Source: Bradyrhizobium sp. (GTDB lineage Bacteria > Pseudomonadota > Alphaproteobacteria > Rhizobiales > Xanthobacteraceae). Taken from it: DNA of 64,000 nt. Numbering within the stretch: the stretch's first letter is position 1; each line of letters opens with the position of its first letter. A program made the position numbers and the translations under genes. Below, piece by piece: positions 20,678 through 28,225 of this stretch. The notes below the pieces were generated by a model. That model was given only the letters and a program-made list of their open reading frames with translations, did no database searches and had not been told where the DNA came from. The stretch spans positions 1-64,000 of the forward strand of contig NZ_JAUSLT010000087.1 of NCBI RefSeq assembly GCF_030646015.1, read 5' to 3'.

Positions 20678-20802
20678 CGTCGCCCCGGCCCCCGAGCCGG
20701 GGCCCATACGCCGCGGCCTCACGATGCGGCACGAAGGCCGACGCCTCGCGAAACAATATCCGCCGGTGGCTATGGGTCCCGGCTCGGGGGCCGGGACGAC
20801 GG
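20678..20802. repeat. Inverted-repeat element, family C (copy 4)
   Basis: Left arm cgtcgccccggcccccgagc then cggggcccata; right arm ctatgggtcccggctcgggg then gccgggacgacgg. It lies between the larger palindrome and the end of the DUF2235 gene. Confidence 0.88.
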
Positions 20803-20833
20803 CTGTGGGTGTGCCGGGCTTACGCGTCACCCC

Positions 20834-22153
20834 TCACGCCCCGTCGTCCTGCTTCGCATCATCAGCCAGCCCGGGAGCGGGCGGGGTCTCCAGCGGCACC
20901 GCGGTGTACGTCGCCGGCATGTTCACCGGCCGGTACGTCTTGTCCTGCGCGATCTTGTCGAGCGCGGACTGGTGGATCAGGGCGCCCTCGGGAATCAGCC
21001 GCGGCTCGCAACACGGAATGTAATAGCCGAACATCGATTTCCGCTCCGGCCATTCCTTGTATTTGTCCTTCTTCGGGATCACCTCGAGCACGCGCCAGCC
21101 GGCGTTCATCGAATCGTGCGGCTGCCATGCGGCGGACTCGGGATTGTCGGGATAGGGCAGGAAGTCCGGCGCGACATAGTCGAACGGGCTGCCCTTGCGC
21201 TTGCGGCCCCAGCCGAGCTGGTTGACGGTGCGGCGGTCGACCTTGAGGCCGTGCTTGACCGCTTCCTCGATCATCCACAGCAGCGGATATTTCGACAGCG
21301 CCGATTGCTTTTCCGGATAACCGCCGCCGATATCGGAATGCACGCCGGCGAACCAGACCTGCACGCTGTCCTGGTCCGTCCAGCTGGACTCAGGGGCGTA
21401 GCGGTGCGGCCGGAATTTGCCCGCGTCCCAGGGCTGCGGCCGGAACATGCGCCGTCGCTCGTCGATCGAGATCGCCTGCCGAAAAATCTCGATCGAGGGA
21501 TTTTCCCGCACGAAGGCCAGTTGCTCCATGCTCCACGGGCTGAACTGCAGTTTTAAGGGATTGATGCGGTCCCAGCGCGGCACGATCACGCTGGCGACGG
21601 TGTCCCAGACCCCGACGAATTTGATCGTAGGCCATTTCACGCTGAGGATGCGCGCGTACTGCGCCGCCGGGTCTTCCTTCTGGTCGGGGGCGACGTGAGC
21701 GGTGGAAAACTGCTTGTAGGCGGTGAGGCCGCTTCCTGCGAGATTGTTCTGCGGCCGCGAGATCAGCCCGATCTTGTGGATCAGCGCCGCCAGCACCCGC
21801 ACCGTGTAGGCGCCGCGGGAAAAGCCGAACAAATAGATGTCGTCGCCTTCGCGGTGGTTCTCGACGATGAACTGGTAGGCGCCGAGCACGTTGTCGTCGA
21901 GCCCGTATCCGAACGCCAGCCCGATCACCAGCTGGATGTCCTGCCGCAATTTCTTGAACGGATCCGGCCGCTCCAGCGTGCCGACGCCGGGATCGTAGAA
22001 CACCAGCTGGTTCGGATGCGTCTTCTCGGTCTTGCGCAGCGTCCGGTACAGCTTGAGGACGTTGGAAATGTTTTCGCTGATTTCGTTGCCGGTGCCGTCG
22101 CAGCAGATGACGATGTGGCGCTTTTCGGGTTTGGGTTCGGTCGTGTCGGTCAT
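20834..22153 (-). CDS. DUF2235 domain (Tle1-like alpha/beta-hydrolase) protein
   Basis: A 439-residue protein whose N-terminal part is the T6SS phospholipase-effector-like (DUF2235) catalytic domain: KRHIVICCDGTGNEISENIS at residues 11-30, VFYDPGVGTLERP, and the nucleophile elbow YLFGFSRGAYTVRVLAALIH with GxSxG as GFSRG. Further blocks include VGVWDTVASVIVP and FAGVHSDIGGGYPE with Asp/His residues that fit the catalytic triad. The C-terminus is Ala/Pro-rich. Members include type VI secretion phospholipase effectors and many stand-alone cytoplasmic proteins. No vgrG, paar, tssI or immunity gene is nearby, so an effector role is not supported here. It is the last gene before the amidohydrolase locus on the same strand. 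Confidence 0.9.
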   Translation of the reverse strand: MTDTTEPKPEKRHIVICCDGTGNEISENISNVLKLYRTLRKTEKTHPNQLVFYDPGVGTLERPDPFKKLRQDIQLVIGLAFGYGLDDNVLGAYQFIVENHREGDDIYLFGFSRGAYTVRVLAALIHKIGLISRPQNNLAGSGLTAYKQFSTAHVAPDQKEDPAAQYARILSVKWPTIKFVGVWDTVASVIVPRWDRINPLKLQFSPWSMEQLAFVRENPSIEIFRQAISIDERRRMFRPQPWDAGKFRPHRYAPESSWTDQDSVQVWFAGVHSDIGGGYPEKQSALSKYPLLWMIEEAVKHGLKVDRRTVNQLGWGRKRKGSPFDYVAPDFLPYPDNPESAAWQPHDSMNAGWRVLEVIPKKDKYKEWPERKSMFGYYIPCCEPRLIPEGALIHQSALDKIAQDKTYRPVNMPATYTAVPLETPPAPGLADDAKQDDGA

Positions 22154-22282
22154 GGATGTGATTTCCCCCGCCTGCAGCCGGAAGTTTAGCGAGGGAAGTG
22201 GGGGATTGCGAGGGGGATCTAGGAGTTTGATGGTAAGAGCGAGTTCGTGGCACGAAGCTTGTCGTGACGCACGCGCTACGCC

Positions 22283-23725
22283 TCACCCACACCCCACCTG
22301 CCCCTCAAACCATCCGCTCAACGTCCCCGCCAGCGGCTCCCACGCCCGCTGCAGCCCGCCGAACTGCCTGACCCCCTCCCGATACATCCCCCTCAACTCG
22401 CGCTCGATCGCATCCAGATCGACGCCGACCACCTTGCCCTCCCGCACGATGGTGCGCCCGTCGACCACGACATCGCGCACCAGCGCGGCGTTGCCGCGCG
22501 CGAACAACAGCTGCAGCGGGTCGACGTCCATGATGGCGTCGCGGTCGAGGCGGTCGAGGTCGAGGGTGACGAAATCGGCGGCGGCGCCGGGCGTGAGTTC
22601 GCCGGGGCCGGGGGCGCCGGTGGCGGCGCGGCCGTTGCGGATGGCCAGCGAAAGGAATTCGGGGCGGGTCCAGGTGCGATTGAAGCCGAGGCCGCCATGG
22701 GCGAGCTGCACCAGGCGCATCTCGCGGATCACGTCGTCGTCCTCGTCGAGCGCGAGGCCGTCGACGCCGACCGCGATGGCGCAGCCGCATCGGTGCGCGG
22801 CGGCGATCGGCGCGAGGCCGGAATGCAGTTGCAGGTTGGACGAGAAATTGGTGACGAGGCGCGCGCCTGACGCGGCGATCATCTCCAGCTCGTCCGGCCG
22901 GGCGTGGATGCCATGGGCCAGCGTCAGCCGGGGTGACAGCAGGCCGATATCGCGGAGATAGCGGACGACGCCATCGGGGAAATGCCGGTCGGCATAGGCG
23001 CGCTGATAGATGGTCTCCAAGAGATGCATGTGCACGCGGCGATCGGTACGCGCGGAGCTTTCGGCGATGGCTTCCAGCAGCGCCCGCGAGCACCATTGTA
23101 CGCCGGCGGGGCCGAACTGCACGTCGAGTCTTGGGCCTGATATTTCCGACGCAATGGTCTCGGTCAACGCGATATAGTCGCGCGGCGGCATCGCGGGGCG
23201 GACGAACAGTTGCTCGACGGTGCTGCGGTCCTCGGCGGAGAGGGCGGAGAGCACCGGCTCGCTGTCGCCGTAGACAACCGGGTTCTGGTCGCGCACGGCG
23301 AGCGCGAAGGCGATGCGGATGCCGACATCGTTGGCGGCGCGGGCGATCTCTTTTGTCTCTTCGACCATCGGCAGTTTGCCGCTCGGCCTTGTGTAATGGA
23401 TCATCATCGCGCCGCAGCCCGCGCGGGCCGAGCGCGCCATCGCGGAGGCGGCGGCGAGGTAGGGGTCGGGCGGGCTGCCCATGGCGGAGCGGAGAATCCA
23501 GCTTTCCAAGGGCATGTCGACGGCGCCGAACGAGGACGCGGTCGGGCGGGCGTGGTCGTGGGCATTGACGAAGGCGGGGATGATGAAGCTGCGCTGCGCT
23601 TGTGGCGGTGCTGCGCTTGGCGTGATTGATGTGATGAGGCCGGCGTCGTGGCGGAGCACGACGTTTTGCAGGGTGCCGCGGACAGGGCCGGCGAACAGAC
23701 TGGTTGCTGTTACTTCGGTGGCCAT
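22283..23725 (-). CDS. Amidohydrolase family protein (TRZ/ATZ/cytosine-deaminase-like)
   Basis: A 480-residue metal-dependent hydrolase of the amidohydrolase superfamily. The metal site is visible as N-A-H-D-H in IIPAFVNAHDHARPTASSFG, a central His in VHMHLLET, another in LTLAHGIHARPDELEMIAAS and the Asp in GVDGLALDEDDDV. This pattern is typical of TRZ/ATZ deaminases or dechlorinases and of related ring-hydrolysing enzymes, so a nitrogen heterocycle or guanidine-like substrate is plausible but not known. An ATG at 23725 preceded by an in-frame GTG at 23728 are both possible starts. It is the last gene of the set ATPase-permease-binding protein-amidohydrolase on the - strand. Confidence 0.9.
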   Translation of the reverse strand: MATEVTATSLFAGPVRGTLQNVVLRHDAGLITSITPSAAPPQAQRSFIIPAFVNAHDHARPTASSFGAVDMPLESWILRSAMGSPPDPYLAAASAMARSARAGCGAMMIHYTRPSGKLPMVEETKEIARAANDVGIRIAFALAVRDQNPVVYGDSEPVLSALSAEDRSTVEQLFVRPAMPPRDYIALTETIASEISGPRLDVQFGPAGVQWCSRALLEAIAESSARTDRRVHMHLLETIYQRAYADRHFPDGVVRYLRDIGLLSPRLTLAHGIHARPDELEMIAASGARLVTNFSSNLQLHSGLAPIAAAHRCGCAIAVGVDGLALDEDDDVIREMRLVQLAHGGLGFNRTWTRPEFLSLAIRNGRAATGAPGPGELTPGAAADFVTLDLDRLDRDAIMDVDPLQLLFARGNAALVRDVVVDGRTIVREGKVVGVDLDAIERELRGMYREGVRQFGGLQRAWEPLAGTLSGWFEGQVGCG

Positions 23726-23770
23726 CACTGCAGTGCCTGTTGTTGCACGAGACGCATCAGCGCTTCACTC

Positions 23771-23909
23771 CCATCCTCCCACGCGCCCTTGCGCGTGGCG
23801 GGGAGGGGTCGGGGGTGGGGGGTGCCTCAGCAAATTCGCTGGCAGTTGTATGCGCTGATAGACCCCCCACCCCCGACCCCTCCCCGCCGCTACGCGGGAG
23901 GAGGGGAGA
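23771..23909. repeat. Intergenic inverted repeat (cctcccacgcgc type)
   Basis: Between the amidohydrolase and binding-protein genes. The left half reads cctcccacgcgc...gcgtggcggggaggggtcgg then gggtggggggt; the right half reads gaccccccacccccgacccc then tccccgccgctacgcgggag. It resembles family A in style but with different arms and is single-copy in this window. Confidence 0.85.
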
Positions 23910-23915
23910 AGAAGA

Positions 23916-24941
23916 TCAGTTCGCGGTATACACCAGCTCCCGCTCCTTGCGCGGCGGCAGGAATTCCCGCGAAAACACTTCCGCCGGCGTCGGCGAGCGG
24001 GCGAGCTGGTAGCCTTCGACCACTATGCCGATGGCGCGGGCCATGCGGTCGTCCTTGACGTCGCCGACGCCGATCTCCTTCATCTCGGGCGAGACGATCA
24101 GTTTGTCGTAGGAAAACTGCAGGCGGCGCTTTTCGACTTCCTCGTTGATGAGGTTGTCGTAGTTCACCGTCGCCTTCATGCCGGCCTTTTGATCCTTGGC
24201 CACCGCGATTACGGCCTTGTTGACGGCGCGGACCAGGCCCGCCACCGCCTTCGGATTCGAGGCCAGCAGCTTCTTCGACACCATCATGCCGTTGGAATAG
24301 AGATCGAGGCCGTAATCGCCGAACATGAACCAGTTGTAGTCCTTGTCGGGATCCTGCCGGTTCAGCACCAGGTTGAAATAGCTGGTGATGTTGAACACCA
24401 GCGCGCCGTCGATATCGCCCTTGATCAGCATCGGCTCCTGCAGGTTCGGCGCCATATTGGAGATCTTTATCTTGTCGCCTTCCAGTCCGTTCTTGCGGGC
24501 GAACACCGGCAAGAGCCGCGTGGTCGGCGTGCCCTGCGCGCCGCCCAGCGTGTGGGTTTCGAAATCCTTGATGGTCTTGATGCCGCTGGTCTTCTTGGAG
24601 ACGATCGCGAATGGCGGCTGGTTCCAGATCATGTAGACCATCACGGGCGCATCCGCCGGCCTCGTCGAGGCGTTCTGGATGATGGCGTTGATGTCGCCAA
24701 AGCCCGCGTCATAGGCGCCGGACATCACGCGCGTCACCGTGGCGCCCGAGCCTTCGCCCTGGTCGATCACGACGTTGAGGCCCTCTTCCTTGAAGAAGCC
24801 GTTGTCCTTGGCATAGAAGAACGCGGCATCGCTGCCCTGGGTTTTCCAGCCCAGCGTGAATTTTATCGTGGTCTCCTGCGCCGCGGCTGTGCCCGCGAAC
24901 AAGAGCATTCCAAGCAGCGCGGCGCTTGTTTTCTTCAGCAT
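23916..24941 (-). CDS. ABC transporter substrate-binding protein, NMT1/THI5-like
   Basis: A 341-residue periplasmic binding protein. Signal peptide MLKKTSAALLGMLLFAGTAAA is cleaved before QETTIKF. The mature protein has the NMT1/THI5 and SsuA-like fold signs: TLGWKTQGSDAAFFYAKDNGFFKEEGLNVVIDQGEGSGATVTRVMSGAYDAGFGDINAIIQ. In this family ligands are pyrimidine precursors, taurine, nitrate-like anions or other nitrogenous compounds. It is the binding component of the importer encoded with the permease and ATPase just upstream. GAGGAG 8-9 bp before the ATG is a strong ribosome-binding site. Confidence 0.93.
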   Translation of the reverse strand: MLKKTSAALLGMLLFAGTAAAQETTIKFTLGWKTQGSDAAFFYAKDNGFFKEEGLNVVIDQGEGSGATVTRVMSGAYDAGFGDINAIIQNASTRPADAPVMVYMIWNQPPFAIVSKKTSGIKTIKDFETHTLGGAQGTPTTRLLPVFARKNGLEGDKIKISNMAPNLQEPMLIKGDIDGALVFNITSYFNLVLNRQDPDKDYNWFMFGDYGLDLYSNGMMVSKKLLASNPKAVAGLVRAVNKAVIAVAKDQKAGMKATVNYDNLINEEVEKRRLQFSYDKLIVSPEMKEIGVGDVKDDRMARAIGIVVEGYQLARSPTPAEVFSREFLPPRKERELVYTAN

Positions 24942-24963
24942 GTCGATCTCCTCAAGTGAGCGA

Positions 24964-25740
24964 TTAGGTGGTGATCAGGTCGTTCTTGCGGGTGGCCCAG
25001 CCGGTGACCCGGCCCTCGATGACGGCGAAGATGGCGTAGAGCGCGACACCAAGTGCGGCGAGCACGAACAGGCCGGCGAACACCAGCGGCACGTTGAAAT
25101 TCGACGACGCGGTCATCATCACGTTGCCGATGCCGCGGTTGGAGGCGACGGTCTCCGACAAGACCGCGCCGACGAAGGCGTAGGAGATCGCGACCTTCAG
25201 CGAGGCAAAGAAGAACGGCATGGTGCGGGGCAGGCCGACATTCCAGAGGATGTCGAATTTTGTCGCGCCGAGCGCCTTCAGCACGTCTTCCAGTTCGGGT
25301 TCGGTGGTGGCGAGGCCCGTGGCGATGTTGACGACGATCGGGAAGAAGCAGATCGACAGCGCGGTCAGCACCGCCGGAACCGAGCCGGAGCCGAACCACA
25401 GCACGAAGATCGGCACCAGCGCGACTTTTGGAATCGAGGAGAAGCCGACCAGCAGCGGATAGGCGGTGTCATACGCGGTCTTGGAAACCCCGATGATGGC
25501 GCCGAGCACCACGCCGAGCACGACGCCCAAGACAAAACCGATCATGGTGGTGGCCAGCGTCTGCAGGATGTGCGGCCACAGCAGCGGAAATTTTTGCACC
25601 AGCGTGACGATGATCTGCGACGGGCGCGGCAGCACCAGGTCGGACATTCCGGTGATGAGACAAAACAATTCCCAGCCGGCGAAGAACATCACGATCAACC
25701 CGATCGACCAGGCTTTCTGGCGGTAATCGAGATCAGGCAT
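24964..25740 (-). CDS. ABC transporter permease (taurine/nitrate/pyrimidine-type)
   Basis: A 258-residue inner-membrane permease with about six helices; read WSIGLIVMFFAGWELFCLI, TLATTMIGFVLGVVLGVVLG, LTALSICFFPIVVNIATGL and FAGLFVLAALGVALYAIFAV. The EAA-like cytoplasmic loop is in EDVLKALGATKFDILWNVGLPRTMPFFFA. It forms the channel with the downstream binding protein and upstream ATPase. I chose the ATG at 25740, because GGAG lies 7-8 bp upstream; the frame is open to an ATG at 25752 without a good Shine-Dalgarno sequence. It overlaps the ATPase stop by 8 bp. Confidence 0.94.
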   Translation of the reverse strand: MPDLDYRQKAWSIGLIVMFFAGWELFCLITGMSDLVLPRPSQIIVTLVQKFPLLWPHILQTLATTMIGFVLGVVLGVVLGAIIGVSKTAYDTAYPLLVGFSSIPKVALVPIFVLWFGSGSVPAVLTALSICFFPIVVNIATGLATTEPELEDVLKALGATKFDILWNVGLPRTMPFFFASLKVAISYAFVGAVLSETVASNRGIGNVMMTASSNFNVPLVFAGLFVLAALGVALYAIFAVIEGRVTGWATRKNDLITT

Positions 25741-26611
25741 GGTCGGCTCCATCCGGCTTTGCCGCGCCGTGCTCGCCGACGATGAATTCGCGCAGCCGCT
25801 GGTTCAGCGCGACGAAGTCAGGCTCGAAGGTCATCGCCACGGTGCGCGGGCGCGCGAACGTCACGGCGCGGTCGTCGAGGATGCGGCCCGGCCGCGCGCT
25901 CATCACGCAGATGCGGCTGGCGAGAAAGCCGGCCTCGCGCAGATCGTGGGTGACCAGCAGCACGGTCGGCCGGTGCAGGATCCAGAGCTCCTGCAGGATC
26001 GACCACAGTTCTTCACGGGTGAACTGGTCGAGCGCGCCGAAGGGCTCGTCGAGCAGCAGCATGCGCGGCTCGTGGATCAGAGCACGGCAGAGATTGGCCC
26101 GCTGCAGCATGCCGCCGGACAGTTGCCACGGAAAGCGGCTGCCAAAGCCTTTCAGGCCCACCTCTTCGAGCAGCGCATTGGCCTTGTCGCGGAAGGTCGT
26201 GCGCTTGAGTTTGGCGAATTGCGACCGGTACGGCTCGACGATCTTGAGCGGCAGCATGATGTTCTGGTCGATCGTCAGCCACGGCAGCATGGTCGGATTC
26301 TGGAACGCCATGCCGATCCGCAGGGCCTTGGCCGCGACCTCGCGGCCGCCGAGAATCACGACGCCGGTCGACGGCTGCACCAGCCCCGCCACCAGCCGCA
26401 GGATGGTGGACTTGCCGCAGCCGGAGGGTCCGACCAGCGCGACGAATTCGCCGTCGCCGATCTTCAGCGTAGTGGGCGCCAGCGCTGGAACGGCGCGCTC
26501 GCCGCGGCCGAAGGTGACCGAGACGTCGGACAGTTCGATCGCGATCGGGCCGCCGGAATCGGGCGAAACGGGGCTGGCGGCGAAGGCCTGATCTGGCTGC
26601 ATGCGCATCAT
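25733..26611 (-). CDS. ABC transporter ATP-binding protein
   Basis: About 292 residues; the energising subunit of the importer. Walker A is GPSGCGKST, the signature is QLSGGMLQRANL, Walker B is RMLLLDEPFGALDQ, followed by the H-loop in VLLVTHDLREA. It closely matches the SsuB/TauB-like class, consistent with the binding protein type. The start is uncertain: GTG 26662, ATG 26611, ATG 26608 and ATG 26602 are all in frame. I prefer 26611 or 26602, because a candidate operator copy at 26618-26630 would otherwise fall inside the coding region. It is the first gene of the - strand transport operon, divergent from the GntR regulator. Confidence 0.93.
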   Translation of the reverse strand: MMRMQPDQAFAASPVSPDSGGPIAIELSDVSVTFGRGERAVPALAPTTLKIGDGEFVALVGPSGCGKSTILRLVAGLVQPSTGVVILGGREVAAKALRIGMAFQNPTMLPWLTIDQNIMLPLKIVEPYRSQFAKLKRTTFRDKANALLEEVGLKGFGSRFPWQLSGGMLQRANLCRALIHEPRMLLLDEPFGALDQFTREELWSILQELWILHRPTVLLVTHDLREAGFLASRICVMSARPGRILDDRAVTFARPRTVAMTFEPDFVALNQRLREFIVGEHGAAKPDGADHA

Positions 26612-26617
26612 GAAGTG

Positions 26618-26630
26618 AAGTGCATGCAAG
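26618..26630. promoter_or_regulatory. Candidate GntR operator, site 1
   Basis: AAGTGCATGCAAG, whose complement contains TTGCATGCACTT. It lies 7 bp upstream of the likely ATPase start, where a bound regulator could block transcription. The core is palindromic (TGCATGCA), as expected for a dimeric GntR protein. Assignment is by position and recurrence only. Confidence 0.5.
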
Positions 26631-26720
26631 CGGGATGCCAGCAGTTTCAGGCCGTTTCGCACGAAGATTTGGCAGAAGCGGGGCCTGGAAGCGGATTCAA
26701 ATTAGGCAATCCGGGCATCA

Positions 26721-26735
26721 AAGTGCATGCAATTG
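26721..26735. promoter_or_regulatory. Candidate GntR operator, site 2
   Basis: AAGTGCATGCAATTG, complement CAATTGCATGCACTT, about 76 bp before the GntR gene and 110 bp before the ATPase gene. It shares AATTGCATGCAC with site 3 at 28134-28147. Confidence 0.55.
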
Positions 26736-26810
26736 AGGCGTTCAGGTCATCGGCGAATATGATAAGGAACTGCACATAGGATAAAGACACACGTCTTCAG
26801 GGATCAGCCC

Positions 26811-27569
26811 ATGGCGCCGCGCGCCACTGCCAAGTCAGCCGAATCCACCGACAAGGTCGGCGTCATCTGTCGCGCGCTGCGCCGCGCCATCATCGAGCAG
26901 GCGCTGGAGCCCGGTGCCAAGCTGCCGGAGGATTCGCTCGGCGAACGCTTCGGCGTCAGCCGCACCATCGCGCGGCATGCGCTGGGCCAACTCGCCGCCG
27001 AAGGCCTGGTCGAACTGCGCCGCAATCGCATCGCCGTGGTGGCGACGCCGAGCTGGCAGGAAGCGCGCGACGCTTTCGATATCCGGATCGAACTCGAGCG
27101 CCTCGTGGTGCGTCAGCTTGCCGGCAAACTGACGAAGGCGCAGGTCACAGCCCTCAACGCCCATGTCGACGCCGAGGACGCTGCGTGCGGCGGCGCCGAT
27201 GCGGTTTCCATTCGCCTCGCCACCGAATTCCACATCCTGCTCGCCAGCATGACCAACAGCCCGATCCTGGTGCGCTATGTCAGCGAGGTCGCCTATCGCT
27301 GCTGCCTGACGCTGTCGCTCTACAGCCGGCCGCATTCGAGTGAATGCGGCGTCACCGAGCACCGCGCCATCATCGCCGCTTTGGTGAAGGGCGACGAAGC
27401 CAAGGTAATGGGGCTGATGCACAGCCATCTCGATTCGGTCGCCACCCGCGCCCTGGTAGCCCCCGCGCCACAGCGCGGCCGCGATTTGCTGGATATTCTG
27501 GCGCCGTATGCGGAGGAGGATAGCGGCGAACGGGTGGTGAAGCTGGCGAAGGCTGTCCGCGCTCGTTAG
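26811..27569 (+). CDS. GntR family transcriptional regulator (FadR/FCD subfamily)
   Basis: A 252-residue DNA-binding repressor or activator. The winged helix-turn-helix is at residues about 16-75 (ICRALRRAIIEQALEPGAKL, then EDSLGERFGVSRTIARHALG). The C-terminal FCD ligand domain follows, with TEFHILLASMTNSP and EHRAIIAALVKGDEAKVMGLMHSHL, whose His and Asp residues usually bind a metal and a carboxylate-like effector. It is divergent from the ABC operon and precedes a NTF2-like gene and an amidohydrolase gene. Three TTGCATGCAC sites in the locus are its likely targets. The ATG at 26811 is preceded by AGGGAT. Confidence 0.93.
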   Translation: MAPRATAKSAESTDKVGVICRALRRAIIEQALEPGAKLPEDSLGERFGVSRTIARHALGQLAAEGLVELRRNRIAVVATPSWQEARDAFDIRIELERLVVRQLAGKLTKAQVTALNAHVDAEDAACGGADAVSIRLATEFHILLASMTNSPILVRYVSEVAYRCCLTLSLYSRPHSSECGVTEHRAIIAALVKGDEAKVMGLMHSHLDSVATRALVAPAPQRGRDLLDILAPYAEEDSGERVVKLAKAVRAR

Positions 27570-27577
27570 GCTTGAAC

Positions 27578-27662
27578 CGTCATTGCGAGGAGCTCTTGCG
27601 ACGAAGCAATCCATCGTGCAACAAGCAAGAAAGCTGGATTGCTTCGCTGCGCTCGCAATGAC
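27578..27662. repeat. Inverted-repeat element, family D (copy 1)
   Basis: Left arm cgtcattgcgaggagc then ttgcgacgaagcaatccatc, right arm gattgcttcgctgcgctcgc then aatgacg. It lies between the convergent GntR and NTF2-like genes and may serve as their shared terminator. Confidence 0.92.
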
Positions 27663-27672
27663 GTTGAAAGAG

Positions 27673-28089
27673 CTACGCCACAATCCCGCGATTGATCAAT
27701 ATCCGCTCCGCGCTGTCGTTCCACACGTCCATCTTGACGATGAACCCATCCCGCACCACGAAGCGGTCGACATAGCGGTTGCCCTCGAACCGGGTGCCGT
27801 CGATCCATTCGCCGTACAGCGTGCCGACCGAATACACCACGGTCTCGTCCTCGCCGGGGCAAACGTCAAAACGGTCCATCTTCTTCTTCACCCAGCGATA
27901 GCGCGCCGCGTTGAAACCGGTCGGCCCGCGCGGATGGTCGAATTCGCGCCCGCCCGTAAAGGTGATGATGGTGCCCGGCTTCATATAGGCCGCCGCGGCG
28001 TCGGGATCGGGGATCATCGATGCCGTCAGATACGCCTCGACGATTTCGGTATCGCTCAACTTCGGTTCGGCTTTGGCGGCAACGGACAT
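27673..28089 (-). CDS. NTF2-like (SnoaL/DUF4440-type) small protein
   Basis: A 138-residue protein of the cone-shaped NTF2 fold: LSDTEIVEAYLTASMIPDPDAAAAYMKPGTIITFTGG, then RYRWVKKKMDRFDV, TLYGEWIDGTRFEGNRYVDRFVVRDGFIVKMDVWNDSAERIL. Members include ketosteroid-isomerase-like enzymes, polyketide cyclases and ligand-binding proteins, so catalysis or simple binding is possible. It has no signal peptide and is likely cytoplasmic. It is divergent from the amidohydrolase at 28226, and a candidate GntR operator (28134-28147) lies in the gap. This links it to the transport/hydrolase locus. Confidence 0.85.
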   Translation of the reverse strand: MSVAAKAEPKLSDTEIVEAYLTASMIPDPDAAAAYMKPGTIITFTGGREFDHPRGPTGFNAARYRWVKKKMDRFDVCPGEDETVVYSVGTLYGEWIDGTRFEGNRYVDRFVVRDGFIVKMDVWNDSAERILINRGIVA

Positions 28090-28133
28090 CGCAAATCCCC
28101 TTCATCTTACGAAATACTACAATCCGGCACTCA

Positions 28134-28147
28134 AATTGCATGCACAT
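28134..28147. promoter_or_regulatory. Candidate GntR operator, site 3
   Basis: AATTGCATGCACAT, located 44 bp upstream of the NTF2-like start and 78 bp before the amidohydrolase start, in the divergent promoter region. It carries the same TTGCATGCAC core as sites 1 and 2, and is preceded by TCA as in the complement of site 2. Confidence 0.55.
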
Positions 28148-28225
28148 AATTTGAACAATCTGTGCTCAACCTGCACACAATCTGGAGCTGCCCTTGTTCC
28201 GCGCCTTCGCTAGTCTGTCCGCCCG

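Noticed and set aside
19945..20833. Several open frames of 60-230 codons between the OYE and DUF2235 genes
   Set aside because: They run through inverted repeats and a dispersed palindrome, and contain no family motifs; typical false genes of this repeat type.
20834..22153. A type VI secretion effector module
   Set aside because: Only the DUF2235 domain was seen; no VgrG, PAAR, Hcp or immunity-like gene is adjacent.
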